From Neisseria perflava (GTDB lineage: Bacteria; Pseudomonadota; Gammaproteobacteria; Burkholderiales; Neisseriaceae), in the NCBI RefSeq assembly GCF_024170405.1, contig NZ_JALJYC010000002.1, forward strand, positions 1 through 64,000: a stretch of 64,000 nucleotides of DNA, given 5' to 3'. Shown piece by piece: positions 53,675 to 63,741 of this stretch. The position numbers and the translations under genes are program-made. Under the pieces are notes generated by a model, which ran no database searches, was not told the origin of the DNA, and was given only the letters and a program-made list of their open reading frames with translations. Position 1 is the first letter of the stretch. Every line of letters starts with the position of its first letter.

Positions 53675-55564
53675 TTAAGCCTTTTGACACGCGTCGCGCC
53701 AAATTTCGCGCATAAGTTTGCACCAGTCTTCGGCGAAACCCACGCTTTCAAATACCGGCGAGGCCAATACTTTTTCGCGCATTCCGGCACGTAATTCTGC
53801 CAGCTCGCCGCGTTTTTCCGTGCTCCAGGCAACGGCTTTTTCAACGTATTCTTCACGGCTGCGGCAGACAAATTCGGGATAGCCCGCCGCGCTCATGAGC
53901 TGTTCGCCCTGCCGCCCGATCATGCCCGGCAAGGCCAGCGTCAGCGTCGGCACCGCCATCCACAGCGCGTCGGTGGTGGTCGTGCCGCCCGGATAAGGGA
54001 AGGTATCCAAAATCAAGTCGATTTTATTGTGCGAACGCAGGTATTTTTCGCGCGAGGTGCTGTTGTTGAAAATCAGGTTGTCGGGGTTGAAACCGAGCGA
54101 CACCAGCTTTTCTTGGAACGCGATTTGCGACGGTTTGCCCGGCGCGTTGTCCGAGCTTCTGAACGACCATTTCGCATCCGGCAGCGCGGCGGCGATTTGC
54201 GCCCAAGTGTGCAGCACGTCTTCGCTGATTTTGCGCGGGTTCTGATAGCAGCCGAACGTCATATAGCCGTTGGCCAGCGCGGGCAGCGGCGCGGTGTCCA
54301 CATCATATTTCGGCGCTTTCATATTCAGGCGGGTATGCGGCATGCGCCACACTTTTTCGCTGTACAAATGCTCTTCGCCCTCGGGCACGCAATACGGGTC
54401 GGCAATCACGCCGTTCATATACGGCAGGCCGGTGGTGGCAAACCAGCCCAGCCATTGCAGCTGCACCGGCGCATTTTGTGTGGTAAAAATACCGGCGCGG
54501 TTTTTACCGGTAAAGCCGCTCAAGTCAATCAGAATATCAATACCGTCTGAACGGATTTGCTCGACGGCTTTGTCGTCCGTCCAAGCCTCGATGTCGTACC
54601 AGTTTTTGAACAACGGTTTCACTTGGCGGGTCAGGGTGTCGTCGTAAGCGCCGTTCATATAGGCCGACCAGTCAAACTGCTTCACCGCCTCCGAAGTCAG
54701 CAGCCCTTCCAGGAAAAAGCCCACCGGGTGCACGTCTTTCAAATCCGCCGTTACCAAACCGATATGCAGCTTTTTCTCCGGATCGGCGGCTTTTTTCGGC
54801 GGCAGCTGCGCCCCCACCGCCTCGCTAAACGCCTTGGCAAACTGCATGGTTTCGCGCGCAATGCACTCCGCGTCGTAAGGCACCATATAATTCTGAATCA
54901 GCGCCCAGTTGCCCAGCGCGTCTTTATGCGTCGCGTCCAGCTCCATCGCCTTGCGGTACCACTTGCTCGACTCGGGCATATCCTGCAATTTGCCGTTGGT
55001 TACGCCCATGTTGTAAGTCACGGCGATATGCTTCGGATCGCCTTTCAACACCTTTTCATAATACTTCAACGACTCGGCGTAATTGCCCATATCCGTCTGC
55101 ACCAAGCCCATATTCTGCAAGGCGGAAGGATGGTTCGGCTGCAACGCCAAAGCCTTGCCCAACACCTCCGCCGCCTTGTCGTATTGCTGCATTTGGCGGT
55201 AGGTCACGCCCATATTGGTGAGCACGGCGGCGTTTTTCTCGTAGCCCTGCACCGTCTGAAAAGTCGCAATCGCGTCTTTAAAGCGGTTGTTTTTCATCAT
55301 CAGCACCGCCGTGGTATTAATCAGCCCCAAATGCTGCGGATACAGCGCCAGCGCCTGCTCCGACAACGCCAACGCCTCCTGCGCCCCGCGCTGCGCCTCC
55401 ACGCGCAACACCTCATCCTGCTTCGCCTGCGCCAGCTTCTTATCCTGCTCCGACATCGCCGCCTTCACCTCGACCCCGGCTTTTTTGAGGAAACCGCTCA
55501 TCAGAGACGAAGTTGCGGCAGGACGTTTTTGCTGCAATGTGCGTTGTATTTTTTTAGCCATCAT
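53675..55564 (-). CDS. TPR + SPINDLY-type GT41 glycosyltransferase, paralog 8 (first of the train)
   Basis: 629 residues. The tag is diverged (SSLMSGFLKKAGVEV at 19-33). The TPR repeats are the most regular of the set (about 60-215). The linker NWALIQNYMVPYDAECIARE follows. Catalytic counterparts are His279 in KDVHPVG, DLSGFTGKN from 347, Lys445 in GCYQNPRKI and DTFPYPGGTTT from 520. There are two adjacent ATG codons (55564, 55561). It is the first gene of the leftward train, so the promoter should lie in the AT-rich stretch 55565-55680. No AAGTGCGGT is present in the gene. Confidence 0.85.
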   Translation of the reverse strand: MMAKKIQRTLQQKRPAATSSLMSGFLKKAGVEVKAAMSEQDKKLAQAKQDEVLRVEAQRGAQEALALSEQALALYPQHLGLINTTAVLMMKNNRFKDAIATFQTVQGYEKNAAVLTNMGVTYRQMQQYDKAAEVLGKALALQPNHPSALQNMGLVQTDMGNYAESLKYYEKVLKGDPKHIAVTYNMGVTNGKLQDMPESSKWYRKAMELDATHKDALGNWALIQNYMVPYDAECIARETMQFAKAFSEAVGAQLPPKKAADPEKKLHIGLVTADLKDVHPVGFFLEGLLTSEAVKQFDWSAYMNGAYDDTLTRQVKPLFKNWYDIEAWTDDKAVEQIRSDGIDILIDLSGFTGKNRAGIFTTQNAPVQLQWLGWFATTGLPYMNGVIADPYCVPEGEEHLYSEKVWRMPHTRLNMKAPKYDVDTAPLPALANGYMTFGCYQNPRKISEDVLHTWAQIAAALPDAKWSFRSSDNAPGKPSQIAFQEKLVSLGFNPDNLIFNNSTSREKYLRSHNKIDLILDTFPYPGGTTTTDALWMAVPTLTLALPGMIGRQGEQLMSAAGYPEFVCRSREEYVEKAVAWSTEKRGELAELRAGMREKVLASPVFESVGFAEDWCKLMREIWRDACQKA

Positions 55565-55837
55565 GTTTCCTAAACGATTTGACGATTTAAAATATTCTAT
55601 TATTAATCAATAATTTCCAGCATAGCTACCCTATAATCAAATAGAGCCAGCGCCATCATCCGATTATAGCCGATTTATCCGGTAGAGGCCGTCTGAATGC
55701 AAGCAAACATCAGTCTTCCCGCATACACGCCAACCATGTTTCCATTCAGCCAATCAGACCATGAAAATTTTTCAGACGGCATTATAACCAATATTATAAC
55801 CGATTCATCGGCCAAAACCTTGCGCCTCTTCACACCT
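55565..55837. other. divergent spacer with dispersed DUS, no gene
   Basis: This AT-rich spacer separates the leftward GT41 train from the rightward GT61 pair. It holds an AG-DUS near 55686 and an AT-DUS half near 55771. A leftward TATAAT (55663-55668) is present but has no good -35, so I do not call a promoter. Confidence 0.4.
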
Positions 55838-55877
55838 CATGCCGTCTGAAAAATCATGACTATTTTCAGACGGCATG
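55838..55877. terminator. AT-form DUS palindrome
   Basis: CATGCCGTCTGAAAAT and ATTTTCAGACGGCATG form a 16-bp stem with an eight-base loop. It stands upstream of the first GT61 gene, with no gene ending here, so it may act as an uptake site or insulator rather than a terminator. Confidence 0.6.
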
Positions 55878-55952
55878 TTAATATCAACCGCAATATTTTC
55901 AACACACCCAATCCCGACAGACACCTCTGCGCCATCCCTTAGGATTCTTCCA

Positions 55953-57506
55953 ATGCCAGCATTTAAACGCCCGCTTTACGGATTAAATCTCCCCAAATTC
56001 GAAGAACAAATCGCCCATCGCTATTTTGCCGAACACCAGCCCCTGTCCGCACAAACCATTGCCAACGGCATTATCCTACCCCTGCTCAAAACCGAATTGC
56101 CCGCGCTCAAAGCCGTGTATGAAGGCGGCGTGTGTGACAGCCAGTTTAATTTCATTGCCGGTTATAAACGCAACAATACCGAAAAAGCCCGCAACTACGA
56201 ATGTGTGCGCGCTTATACGCCGTCGGCGCAAACCACCATTCTCAATAGCGATGAAGACGTCATTTGGGGCGGAATTGCCTACTCCCATTTCGGTCATTTC
56301 ATTACCGACACCTTCGCCCGCCTATGGTGGGTCATTCGCAACCAAGCATTTGATAAAAAAATTATTTTTGTCAAAAACCGTGCCTTCAATCATGAAAACT
56401 TCATGCCGTTTTTCCGCATGATGGGCATTAATCCCGACAACATCGTCTTTCTCGATAAGCCCACCCGTTTCAAGAGCATTACCATCCCCGACCAATCCTT
56501 TTATTTTTTCAGCAACTACCATCGGGAATTTACCGTCCCCTACGAGGCCATCCGCCAATCCGTGCAACCGGCCGAGCATAAAAAAATCTACCTGTCGCGT
56601 ACCCGCTTGGCGCGGCAAGACTGCGTCAACGAAGAATATTTTGAAAATTTCTACCGCGAACGTGGCTATACCATCGTTTACCCGGAGCAGCTCTCATTGG
56701 CCGAGCAAATTGCCCTGATTTCCGGCGCCGATGAAGTCGTCTGCACCTTAGGCACTTTGTCTCATCTTGCCCTGTTTGCCAAATCGCAAACACGCTTTGT
56801 GATTCTGCTGCGCACGCGCGAAAAATTAAACGTTACCCAAATCCTGATTAACCAAGCCAATGACATCCATGCCGTCTTTGTTGACGTAACCTGCAACTTC
56901 CTGCCCAGCCGCTACACGGCCTACTGCTTCTACATCGGCCCCAACCATACTTGGAAACGCTTTGTCGCCGAAGAATACGGCGAACAGCTGGATATCGACC
57001 TCACTACCTATCTCAATTCTGCCGAATCCCGCTTCGGCAAATATTTACAACTCTGGCAGCAAGTATTTAGCGAACCTAAGGAATTTAAGAAAATTCAAAA
57101 CGATACCGCCTTTGATTTTTTAGAAAATTTGGAAATCATCTTTTCCCACAGCGATGTCTCATTTGAAACCGTTGCCGCCAAATTAGCCAAACAATTCAAT
57201 GATTCAGACGGCCTCAAAAACAAACTGGCCGACAAAACCTTTGTCTTCTCCCGAATCGACGGCTCACATGCGCGCACCATACGGCTAAATGGCAACGGGG
57301 CGCTTGATACGGTAGCGGGAGAAGCCAATCGAAATGAGCAATTTTGGCGTATTCAAAACAATAAACTGGTTTTCTTAGACCACCGTAAAGGACTAACCAG
57401 CACCTATTTTTCCGTCCACCCCGCTAAAAATGGTTTGGAAGCGCTCGGTTATTTTGAACGCAATCATGCAATCGTATTCAAATTAAGTGAAGTGATAGAG
57501 AAATAA
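55953..57506 (+). CDS. GT61-like glycosyltransferase, copy 1
   Basis: 517 residues from the ATG at 55953, which follows AGGA at eight bases; this start aligns with that of copy 2 (MPAFKRPLYGLNLPKFEEQ). The central region resembles GT61 (DUF563): GGIAYSHFGHFITDTFARLWW, KKIYLSRTRLARQD, YFENFYRERGYTIVYPEQLS and EQIALISGADEVVCTLGTLSHLALF. A further ~95-residue C-terminal module (from FVFSRIDGSHARTI to the end) is beta-rich and contains QFWRIQNNKLVFLD. There is no signal peptide, so it acts in the cytoplasm. An in-gene DUS lies near 57205. Confidence 0.75.
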   Translation: MPAFKRPLYGLNLPKFEEQIAHRYFAEHQPLSAQTIANGIILPLLKTELPALKAVYEGGVCDSQFNFIAGYKRNNTEKARNYECVRAYTPSAQTTILNSDEDVIWGGIAYSHFGHFITDTFARLWWVIRNQAFDKKIIFVKNRAFNHENFMPFFRMMGINPDNIVFLDKPTRFKSITIPDQSFYFFSNYHREFTVPYEAIRQSVQPAEHKKIYLSRTRLARQDCVNEEYFENFYRERGYTIVYPEQLSLAEQIALISGADEVVCTLGTLSHLALFAKSQTRFVILLRTREKLNVTQILINQANDIHAVFVDVTCNFLPSRYTAYCFYIGPNHTWKRFVAEEYGEQLDIDLTTYLNSAESRFGKYLQLWQQVFSEPKEFKKIQNDTAFDFLENLEIIFSHSDVSFETVAAKLAKQFNDSDGLKNKLADKTFVFSRIDGSHARTIRLNGNGALDTVAGEANRNEQFWRIQNNKLVFLDHRKGLTSTYFSVHPAKNGLEALGYFERNHAIVFKLSEVIEK

Positions 57507-57509
57507 GCA

Positions 57510-59180
57510 ATGACTCCATTTAAAAAAAATCTGTATGGCAGTAACCTGCCAATGTTTGAGCAACAAATTGCACGCAGCTATCTGCATACCAATCCGCTGG
57601 GTATTCAGATAATCGACAATGGTTACATTCTTCCTCTCATTCGTGACCCACAATACACCAATGTTGCTATCTATAAAGGCGGTGTATGCGATGGCGAATG
57701 CCAGTTTGTTGCAGGCTACCAGCGGCATAATTCCAATACTGCTGCGGCATGGCAATGCCTTTCTGCTTATGCATTCAGTCCGTCGAACACAGACTTTTCG
57801 GAAGACGAAGTTATTTTTGGCGGCATTGCATTCAGCCAATTCGGTCATTTTCTGATTGAAACACTCAGCAGAATGTGGTGGGTCGCACAAAACAAAGTAT
57901 TTGATAAAAAAATTGTTTTCCTAAAAAACAAACTATTTGACCACAGCCATTTCATTGCTTTTCTAGTAATGATGGGTATTCCGCAAGAAAACATCATTTT
58001 TTTGGAAAAAACAACCCGTTTTCGCAAAATTTATGTACCCGACCAAGCGGTCTGCTTCCACAGTTTCTTTAACCAAGAATACGCTTACCCTTATAATCTG
58101 ATTCGGGAAAACGTCAAACCGGCTTCGGATAAGAAAATTTATCTCTCCCGCACTCAATTTTCTCGTGGTAATACCGATAAAAAAGACTGTATTAATGAAG
58201 AATATTTCGAGAATTTTTATAGAGAATTAGGCTACCGAATCATTTATCCCGAACAGCTGTCTTTGCAGGAACAAGTTTCCATCATTTCCGGAGCAGAAGA
58301 AATTGTTTGTACAGTGGGTACTTTGTCTCACATGGCACTTTTTGCCAATGAGCAAACCCGTTTGGTAATTCTGCTGCGTTCACGCAGTTCACTAACCATC
58401 CCGCAACTGATGATTAACGAAGTCAAAAAATTAAATGCGGTATTTGTTGATGTATCCTGCAACTTTTTACCCAACCGACATTTTTCTTATTGCTTCTACA
58501 TTGGCCCGAATCAATCTTGGCAAGAATTTGTTCGTGAAGAATATCATCTAGATATTGATGTTGATTTATACCGTTTCCTAGATTCGGAGCATTCCCAAGT
58601 CGGCGATTATATGAATCTTTGGTTACGCAACTTCAGCCAACCAGCAGAATTTCAAAAAATTAAAGAAGATACCGTATCTGATGAGCTGTCCACATTAGAA
58701 ACCATTTTTTCATCTGATTCGATAACTGCTGATAATAGCATTGTAACCAAATTAAAAGCCGAGGCCTCGCGCGCCACTCCCGAATATGCATTATTGAAAA
58801 ATAAACTCTTCCTATTTTCCCGCTTTAACGGCAGTCATAGTAGAGTATTGTATTTAGCCGAAGACGGCATAATTCATACCGTTGGCGGTAATGGCAATGC
58901 CAACGAAGCCTTTTGGCGCATTGAAAACAATGTTTTGGTTTTCCGGGATAAAAGCCGAAACCTTACCAGCACCTATTTTCACCTAGACGAAAAAAGGGGT
59001 TTTGTTGAAGCCTACGGCTATTACGAACGCAATAAATCCATTATGTTCAAGCTACGGGAAATGAGAGCCGTCTTGCCTGACGAACCACCTCCGGTATTGG
59101 CAGACGCGCAAGAAGAGGCAGATGATGAATCCGCCAACAGCGGCGGTTTGATTAAAAAGCTCTTTACCAAAAACAAATAG
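57510..59180 (+). CDS. GT61-like glycosyltransferase, copy 2
   Basis: 556 residues, starting three bases after copy 1, so the two form an operon. It has the same order: GGIAFSQFGHFLIETLSRMWW, KKIYLSRTQFSRG, YFENFYRELGYRIIYPEQLS and GAEEIVCTVGTLSHMALF. The C-terminal beta-rich module is repeated (FLFSRFNGSHSRVLYL, AFWRIENNVLVFRD). A polar acidic tail of about 35 residues ends in a basic segment (GGLIKKLFTKNK) that copy 1 lacks. The gene is more AT-rich than copy 1. It probably transfers a sugar in the same glycan pathway as the GT41 train. Confidence 0.75.
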   Translation: MTPFKKNLYGSNLPMFEQQIARSYLHTNPLGIQIIDNGYILPLIRDPQYTNVAIYKGGVCDGECQFVAGYQRHNSNTAAAWQCLSAYAFSPSNTDFSEDEVIFGGIAFSQFGHFLIETLSRMWWVAQNKVFDKKIVFLKNKLFDHSHFIAFLVMMGIPQENIIFLEKTTRFRKIYVPDQAVCFHSFFNQEYAYPYNLIRENVKPASDKKIYLSRTQFSRGNTDKKDCINEEYFENFYRELGYRIIYPEQLSLQEQVSIISGAEEIVCTVGTLSHMALFANEQTRLVILLRSRSSLTIPQLMINEVKKLNAVFVDVSCNFLPNRHFSYCFYIGPNQSWQEFVREEYHLDIDVDLYRFLDSEHSQVGDYMNLWLRNFSQPAEFQKIKEDTVSDELSTLETIFSSDSITADNSIVTKLKAEASRATPEYALLKNKLFLFSRFNGSHSRVLYLAEDGIIHTVGGNGNANEAFWRIENNVLVFRDKSRNLTSTYFHLDEKRGFVEAYGYYERNKSIMFKLREMRAVLPDEPPPVLADAQEEADDESANSGGLIKKLFTKNK

Positions 59181-59185
59181 CGCGA

Positions 59186-59220
59186 AAAGGCCGTCTGAAA
59201 ATATTTTCAGACGGCCTTTA
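59186..59220 (+). terminator. paired-DUS terminator after the GT61 pair
   Basis: AAAGGCCGTCTGAAAAT and ATTTTCAGACGGCCTTT with almost no loop. Confidence 0.85.
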
Positions 59221-59327
59221 TCATTGATTTATTACTTAACGTGAATTCGGGATAAGCATTTAAAATATTTTATTATTTTCAGAAATGTACGGTATCACAG
59301 CAGACAGAAAATCGCCAGATTTTCGTC

Positions 59328-59347
59328 ATTCCCACGCAGTTGGGAAT
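59328..59347. repeat. dRS3-type repeat
   Basis: ATTCCC-ACGCAGTT-GGGAAT fits the neisserial dRS3 form ATTCCC(N)8GGGAAT. Such repeats form NIME arrays and serve as integration targets of some filamentous neisserial phages. Confidence 0.85.
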
Positions 59348-59403
59348 CCAGATGTTTGAGTTTCTGATTTTTTGAAAACATTTCATAAATGTTAGGCTTC
59401 TGG

Positions 59404-59423
59404 ATTCCCGCCTGCGCGGGAAT
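59404..59423. repeat. dRS3-type repeat
   Basis: ATTCCC-GCCTGCGC-GGGAAT is the second dRS3 copy, 56 bp beyond the first. The intervening sequence is AT-rich. Confidence 0.88.
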
Positions 59424-59609
59424 GACGAATCCTTCCGGATTCTGTCTGCCTAATAAAATACGTTTCTGAAATTTAAAAAGATATTCTATTGGTTTATCCC
59501 AAACTCACGTTACTTACTACTGCATATGAAAGCTCAGATGAGAAGGTAAACCCAACAGCCTAAATACCCATTGGGATTAAATCCCAAGCTGAACACTACA
59601 TCGCAACCT

Positions 59610-60860
59610 CTATTCTGCCGCGCCAGCCCACGCCTCAGCGGTAATGGCTTTAAGCTGTCGTTCAAATTCATTATGCCGCGTTTGCTCAACGCTCATCAGA
59701 TAATCCATCGCCAATGCGCGTTGCGACGCTTTGGGGTCGTTACCGGCCAATACTTCCGCCAGTTGTGTGCACAATTCTTCGATATTGGAGAAGGTGTAGG
59801 CATAATCTTCGTAAGTCATATCGCTTTGTGAAATCTCAATCACACGATCTTGCGGGATATGCACAAAAATCGGGCCGTTGGCAGCAATGCATTCGGACAC
59901 CACAGCCGAAATATCGCAGATAAAGATATTGACATTAACCAGCAGCTCATTGACCGGCACCATTTTATCCGCCACGTAAATGCTGTCTTCGCCAAATTCT
60001 TCAAAGCGGGTTTTTACCATTTGCTCCAGCGTTTTCAGCTCGGTAAGGCGGTTGCCGGTAGAGGGATGAAATTTAGTAGAAATCAGAATACCGAAACGCT
60101 GATACAGCTCGGCCAGTAAATCAGCGGCAAAGCCTACCGAAGCGTAATTGCCCTCTTCATACACCCCTTCCCATGTCGGCAGATACAAAATCCTCGGCGC
60201 TTGTCGTTCGCGCCAATCTTGCTCATTGTTCACGAGAATTCCGCGCAAATTCGGACGGCCGACTTTGACAAATTCAACATTGGAAATATTGAATCCGGCA
60301 TTTTTAAAGCGGTCGATATGCGCCTGCCCCGCCACCCAAATTTGGTCATACACACGGAAAAATTTATGCGCGCTGGCCGATTTGTCGCTGTCGCCGTGTC
60401 CCAAAAAGATATGTTTGTATTGATTGAAACGGATGGTGTGAATCACGTTGCCGGTATTGGAAAGATAGTAAATCGCTTTGATGGTGTCTTGCGTATTCAA
60501 TACTTTTTCAATGTCAGTCAAACCTTTAGCATAAAAAGCGTCCACATAAGGATAGGTTTCGCGCAACCAATTAAACAGCTCCAAATTACGCGTCAACACT
60601 AAAAAATCTTCACCTGAGCGTAAAAATTCCGGCAGCCAGAGTTTTAAATGGGATGAGCCGTTAATTTTCTGTTCGCCGGTATGAATTAAGTGAACGTATT
60701 TTTTGTAAGGGTTAACGCATTTGGCAATGCAGGTTGGAGAAGCCGCCTTTTTAATAGCGGCTTTTTTCATAATGACTTCATCTTTACCTAGCAGCCTGTT
60801 TCTTAAAGCATCTTTAAAAAAAAGTCCGGGATGATTCACAAATTTATTCAGTTTTCCCAT
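59610..60860 (-). CDS. CDP-glycerol:polyol-phosphate transferase-like protein (polymer transferase)
   Basis: 416 residues. The N-terminus MGKLNKFVNHPGLFFKDALRNRLLGK is like the membrane-binding start of capsule and teichoic-acid polymerases. The GT-B-like core contains HIFLGHGDSDKSASAHKFFRVYDQIWVAG and, in the second lobe, RILYLPTWEGVY, STKFHPSTGNRL, and ICDISAVVSECIAANGP, the latter two matching the conserved CDP-binding His and Asp-Ser regions. Family members polymerise glycerol-phosphate or sugar-phosphate chains. A complete capsule operon is not present around it. GGA precedes the ATG by eight bases. Confidence 0.75.
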   Translation of the reverse strand: MGKLNKFVNHPGLFFKDALRNRLLGKDEVIMKKAAIKKAASPTCIAKCVNPYKKYVHLIHTGEQKINGSSHLKLWLPEFLRSGEDFLVLTRNLELFNWLRETYPYVDAFYAKGLTDIEKVLNTQDTIKAIYYLSNTGNVIHTIRFNQYKHIFLGHGDSDKSASAHKFFRVYDQIWVAGQAHIDRFKNAGFNISNVEFVKVGRPNLRGILVNNEQDWRERQAPRILYLPTWEGVYEEGNYASVGFAADLLAELYQRFGILISTKFHPSTGNRLTELKTLEQMVKTRFEEFGEDSIYVADKMVPVNELLVNVNIFICDISAVVSECIAANGPIFVHIPQDRVIEISQSDMTYEDYAYTFSNIEELCTQLAEVLAGNDPKASQRALAMDYLMSVEQTRHNEFERQLKAITAEAWAGAAE

Positions 60861-60917
60861 TACGGTATCCTTATTTTCAATATCATTTTATTTATAACTT
60901 ATAACAGCATATATATA

Positions 60918-61550
60918 TTATTCTAATTTTCCCTCTAACTCTTTCAATTTCCCCTGCATTTTTGCCTCAGCTTTCTTATTATAGGATTGACCGCTTTCTT
61001 TAACCAGTTGAACAAAAAGCTGCAGCCCCTGCATAATTTCCGTGCCGTATTCTTTGATTTTCGGATTGAGTTCGTTAAGCTGTACCGCACCCTCCGGCGA
61101 AGTCATGTCCAACTTTTGCATGATTTCTAAGATACGGCACATACCGGAAAAACCATTCAGCATTTTCTGGCGCACTTGCGTACCTTGTTGACTGACGGTA
61201 TTTATGGCCGACAGCTCTTGCTCGGCCTGCCGGTAATACATTAGTTGGTCACGCACAACCGCCTGAACCTCTTCGTTGGTTGTTACTGCCGCCAAGCGCC
61301 GATTCCACTCTGCTTCTTTTTGTTCACCCTTCTCAAAGCCTGCATTTTTCAAGGCTTGGCTGATTTTTGCCACATCCAGCTTTTCCTCGTAATGAGCGAT
61401 GTTTTTAGGTTCAAGCTCAGCAGGCAGGCCACTTTGGGTGTTACTTTGGGTTGAGGCGGCGGCCTTGCCATTTTCTTTATTTTCTTCAACCGAGCCGGAA
61501 CAAGCCTGCAATGTAACCGACAGCACTAGTACGGTAAATAAGCGTTTCAT
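60918..61550 (-). CDS. lipoprotein of unknown function
   Basis: 210 residues. The signal peptide MKRLFTVLVLSVTLQAC ends in a lipobox with lipidated Cys17. A polar linker (to about 45) is followed by helical sequence with several heptad-like stretches (EELQAVVRDQLMYY-like helices, then KMQGKLKELEGKLE at the end). I recognise no family. AGGAGAAACGTC precedes the ATG. Its stop codon is 57 bp upstream of the start of the CDP-glycerol-type gene, in the same direction, so co-transcription and a role in the same surface pathway are possible but unproven. Confidence 0.65.
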   Translation of the reverse strand: MKRLFTVLVLSVTLQACSGSVEENKENGKAAASTQSNTQSGLPAELEPKNIAHYEEKLDVAKISQALKNAGFEKGEQKEAEWNRRLAAVTTNEEVQAVVRDQLMYYRQAEQELSAINTVSQQGTQVRQKMLNGFSGMCRILEIMQKLDMTSPEGAVQLNELNPKIKEYGTEIMQGLQLFVQLVKESGQSYNKKAEAKMQGKLKELEGKLE

Positions 61551-61589
61551 GACGTTTCTCCTATTGATTTAATATGATTTCATCTGCGT

Positions 61590-61622
61590 AAGGCCGTCTG
61601 AAAAAATTTTCAGACGGCCTTT
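61590..61622. terminator. paired-DUS terminator after ettA
   Basis: AAGGCCGTCTGAAAA and TTTTCAGACGGCCTT surround a two-base centre, just downstream of the leftward ettA stop codon. Confidence 0.85.
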
Positions 61623-61628
61623 TCCCGC

Positions 61629-63302
<1,674 letters not shown>

Positions 63303-63385
63303 AAATCTGCTCTCTTTTCATGGAAATATCAATCGCCTGATTTTAACCGAAAAACGGGTTTCAGGCAGCTATGAATCTTCAGAAT

Positions 63386-63419
63386 AAAGGCCGTCTGAAT
63401 ATTTTTCAGACGGCCTTTA
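63386..63419. terminator. paired-DUS hairpin upstream of ettA
   Basis: AAAGGCCGTCTGAA and TTCAGACGGCCTTT flank a short AT centre. The nearest upstream gene is the partial repressor, also leftward. Confidence 0.7.
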
Positions 63420-63560
63420 ACGATTAGGGTTGGATTTAAATGGTGCCCAGGAACGCCCTACATGGACTAGTTGGGATAATTTTTCCGAGTATGGACAATA
63501 TTCAAGATTTCCACCTTGTGTGGGGTACTGTTTATTTTTGCACCGGTATCCAATCAACAA

Positions 63561-63605
63561 AAAAACGGCTGAAATCCAATAAAAACGCGGATTTCAGCCG
63601 TTTTT
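63561..63605 (-). terminator. strong non-DUS hairpin
   Basis: AAAAACGGCTGAAATCC and GGATTTCAGCCGTTTTT form a perfect 17-bp stem with A/T-runs on both sides. The rest of 63420-63560 shows no gene. Confidence 0.75.
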
Positions 63606-63680
63606 GGCGTTTTAGAAACTTGCAGAATCTTTTGCAACAAAATGCACCAGAATGCGCAGATTTTGGTGCGGGATTAAACA

Positions 63681-63726
63681 AAAAACGGGCGGATTTAAGA
63701 CGGGATTAAACCGGTTTTAAATCCGC
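63681..63726 (-). terminator. intrinsic terminator of the partial S24 repressor gene
   Basis: GCGGATTTAA (63689-63698) pairs with TTAAATCCGC (63717-63726). Read leftward, a T-run follows. It lies 15 bp downstream of the repressor stop codon. Confidence 0.6.
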
Positions 63727-63741
63727 TTTAATTGTATGCGG

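Larger units (their letters stand above)
59238..59511. mobile_element. MITE-like element with an internal dRS3-type repeat pair
   Basis: AACGTGAATTCGGGATAA at the left end and its near-complement TTATCCCAAACTCACGTT at the right end are terminal inverted repeats (two mismatches). ACTT flanks both sides (59234-59237, 59512-59515), a plausible target duplication. Inside, a second inverted pair CAGACAGAA/TTCTGTCTG (59301-59309, 59440-59448) encloses two dRS3-type repeats. There is no coding capacity. This fills the gap between the GT61 pair and the leftward CDP-glycerol-type transferase. Confidence 0.6.

Noticed and set aside
55663..55668. Leftward TATAAT as promoter of the GT41 train.
   Set aside because: The position 17 bp upstream reads CGGCCT (part of a DUS), so there is no acceptable -35.
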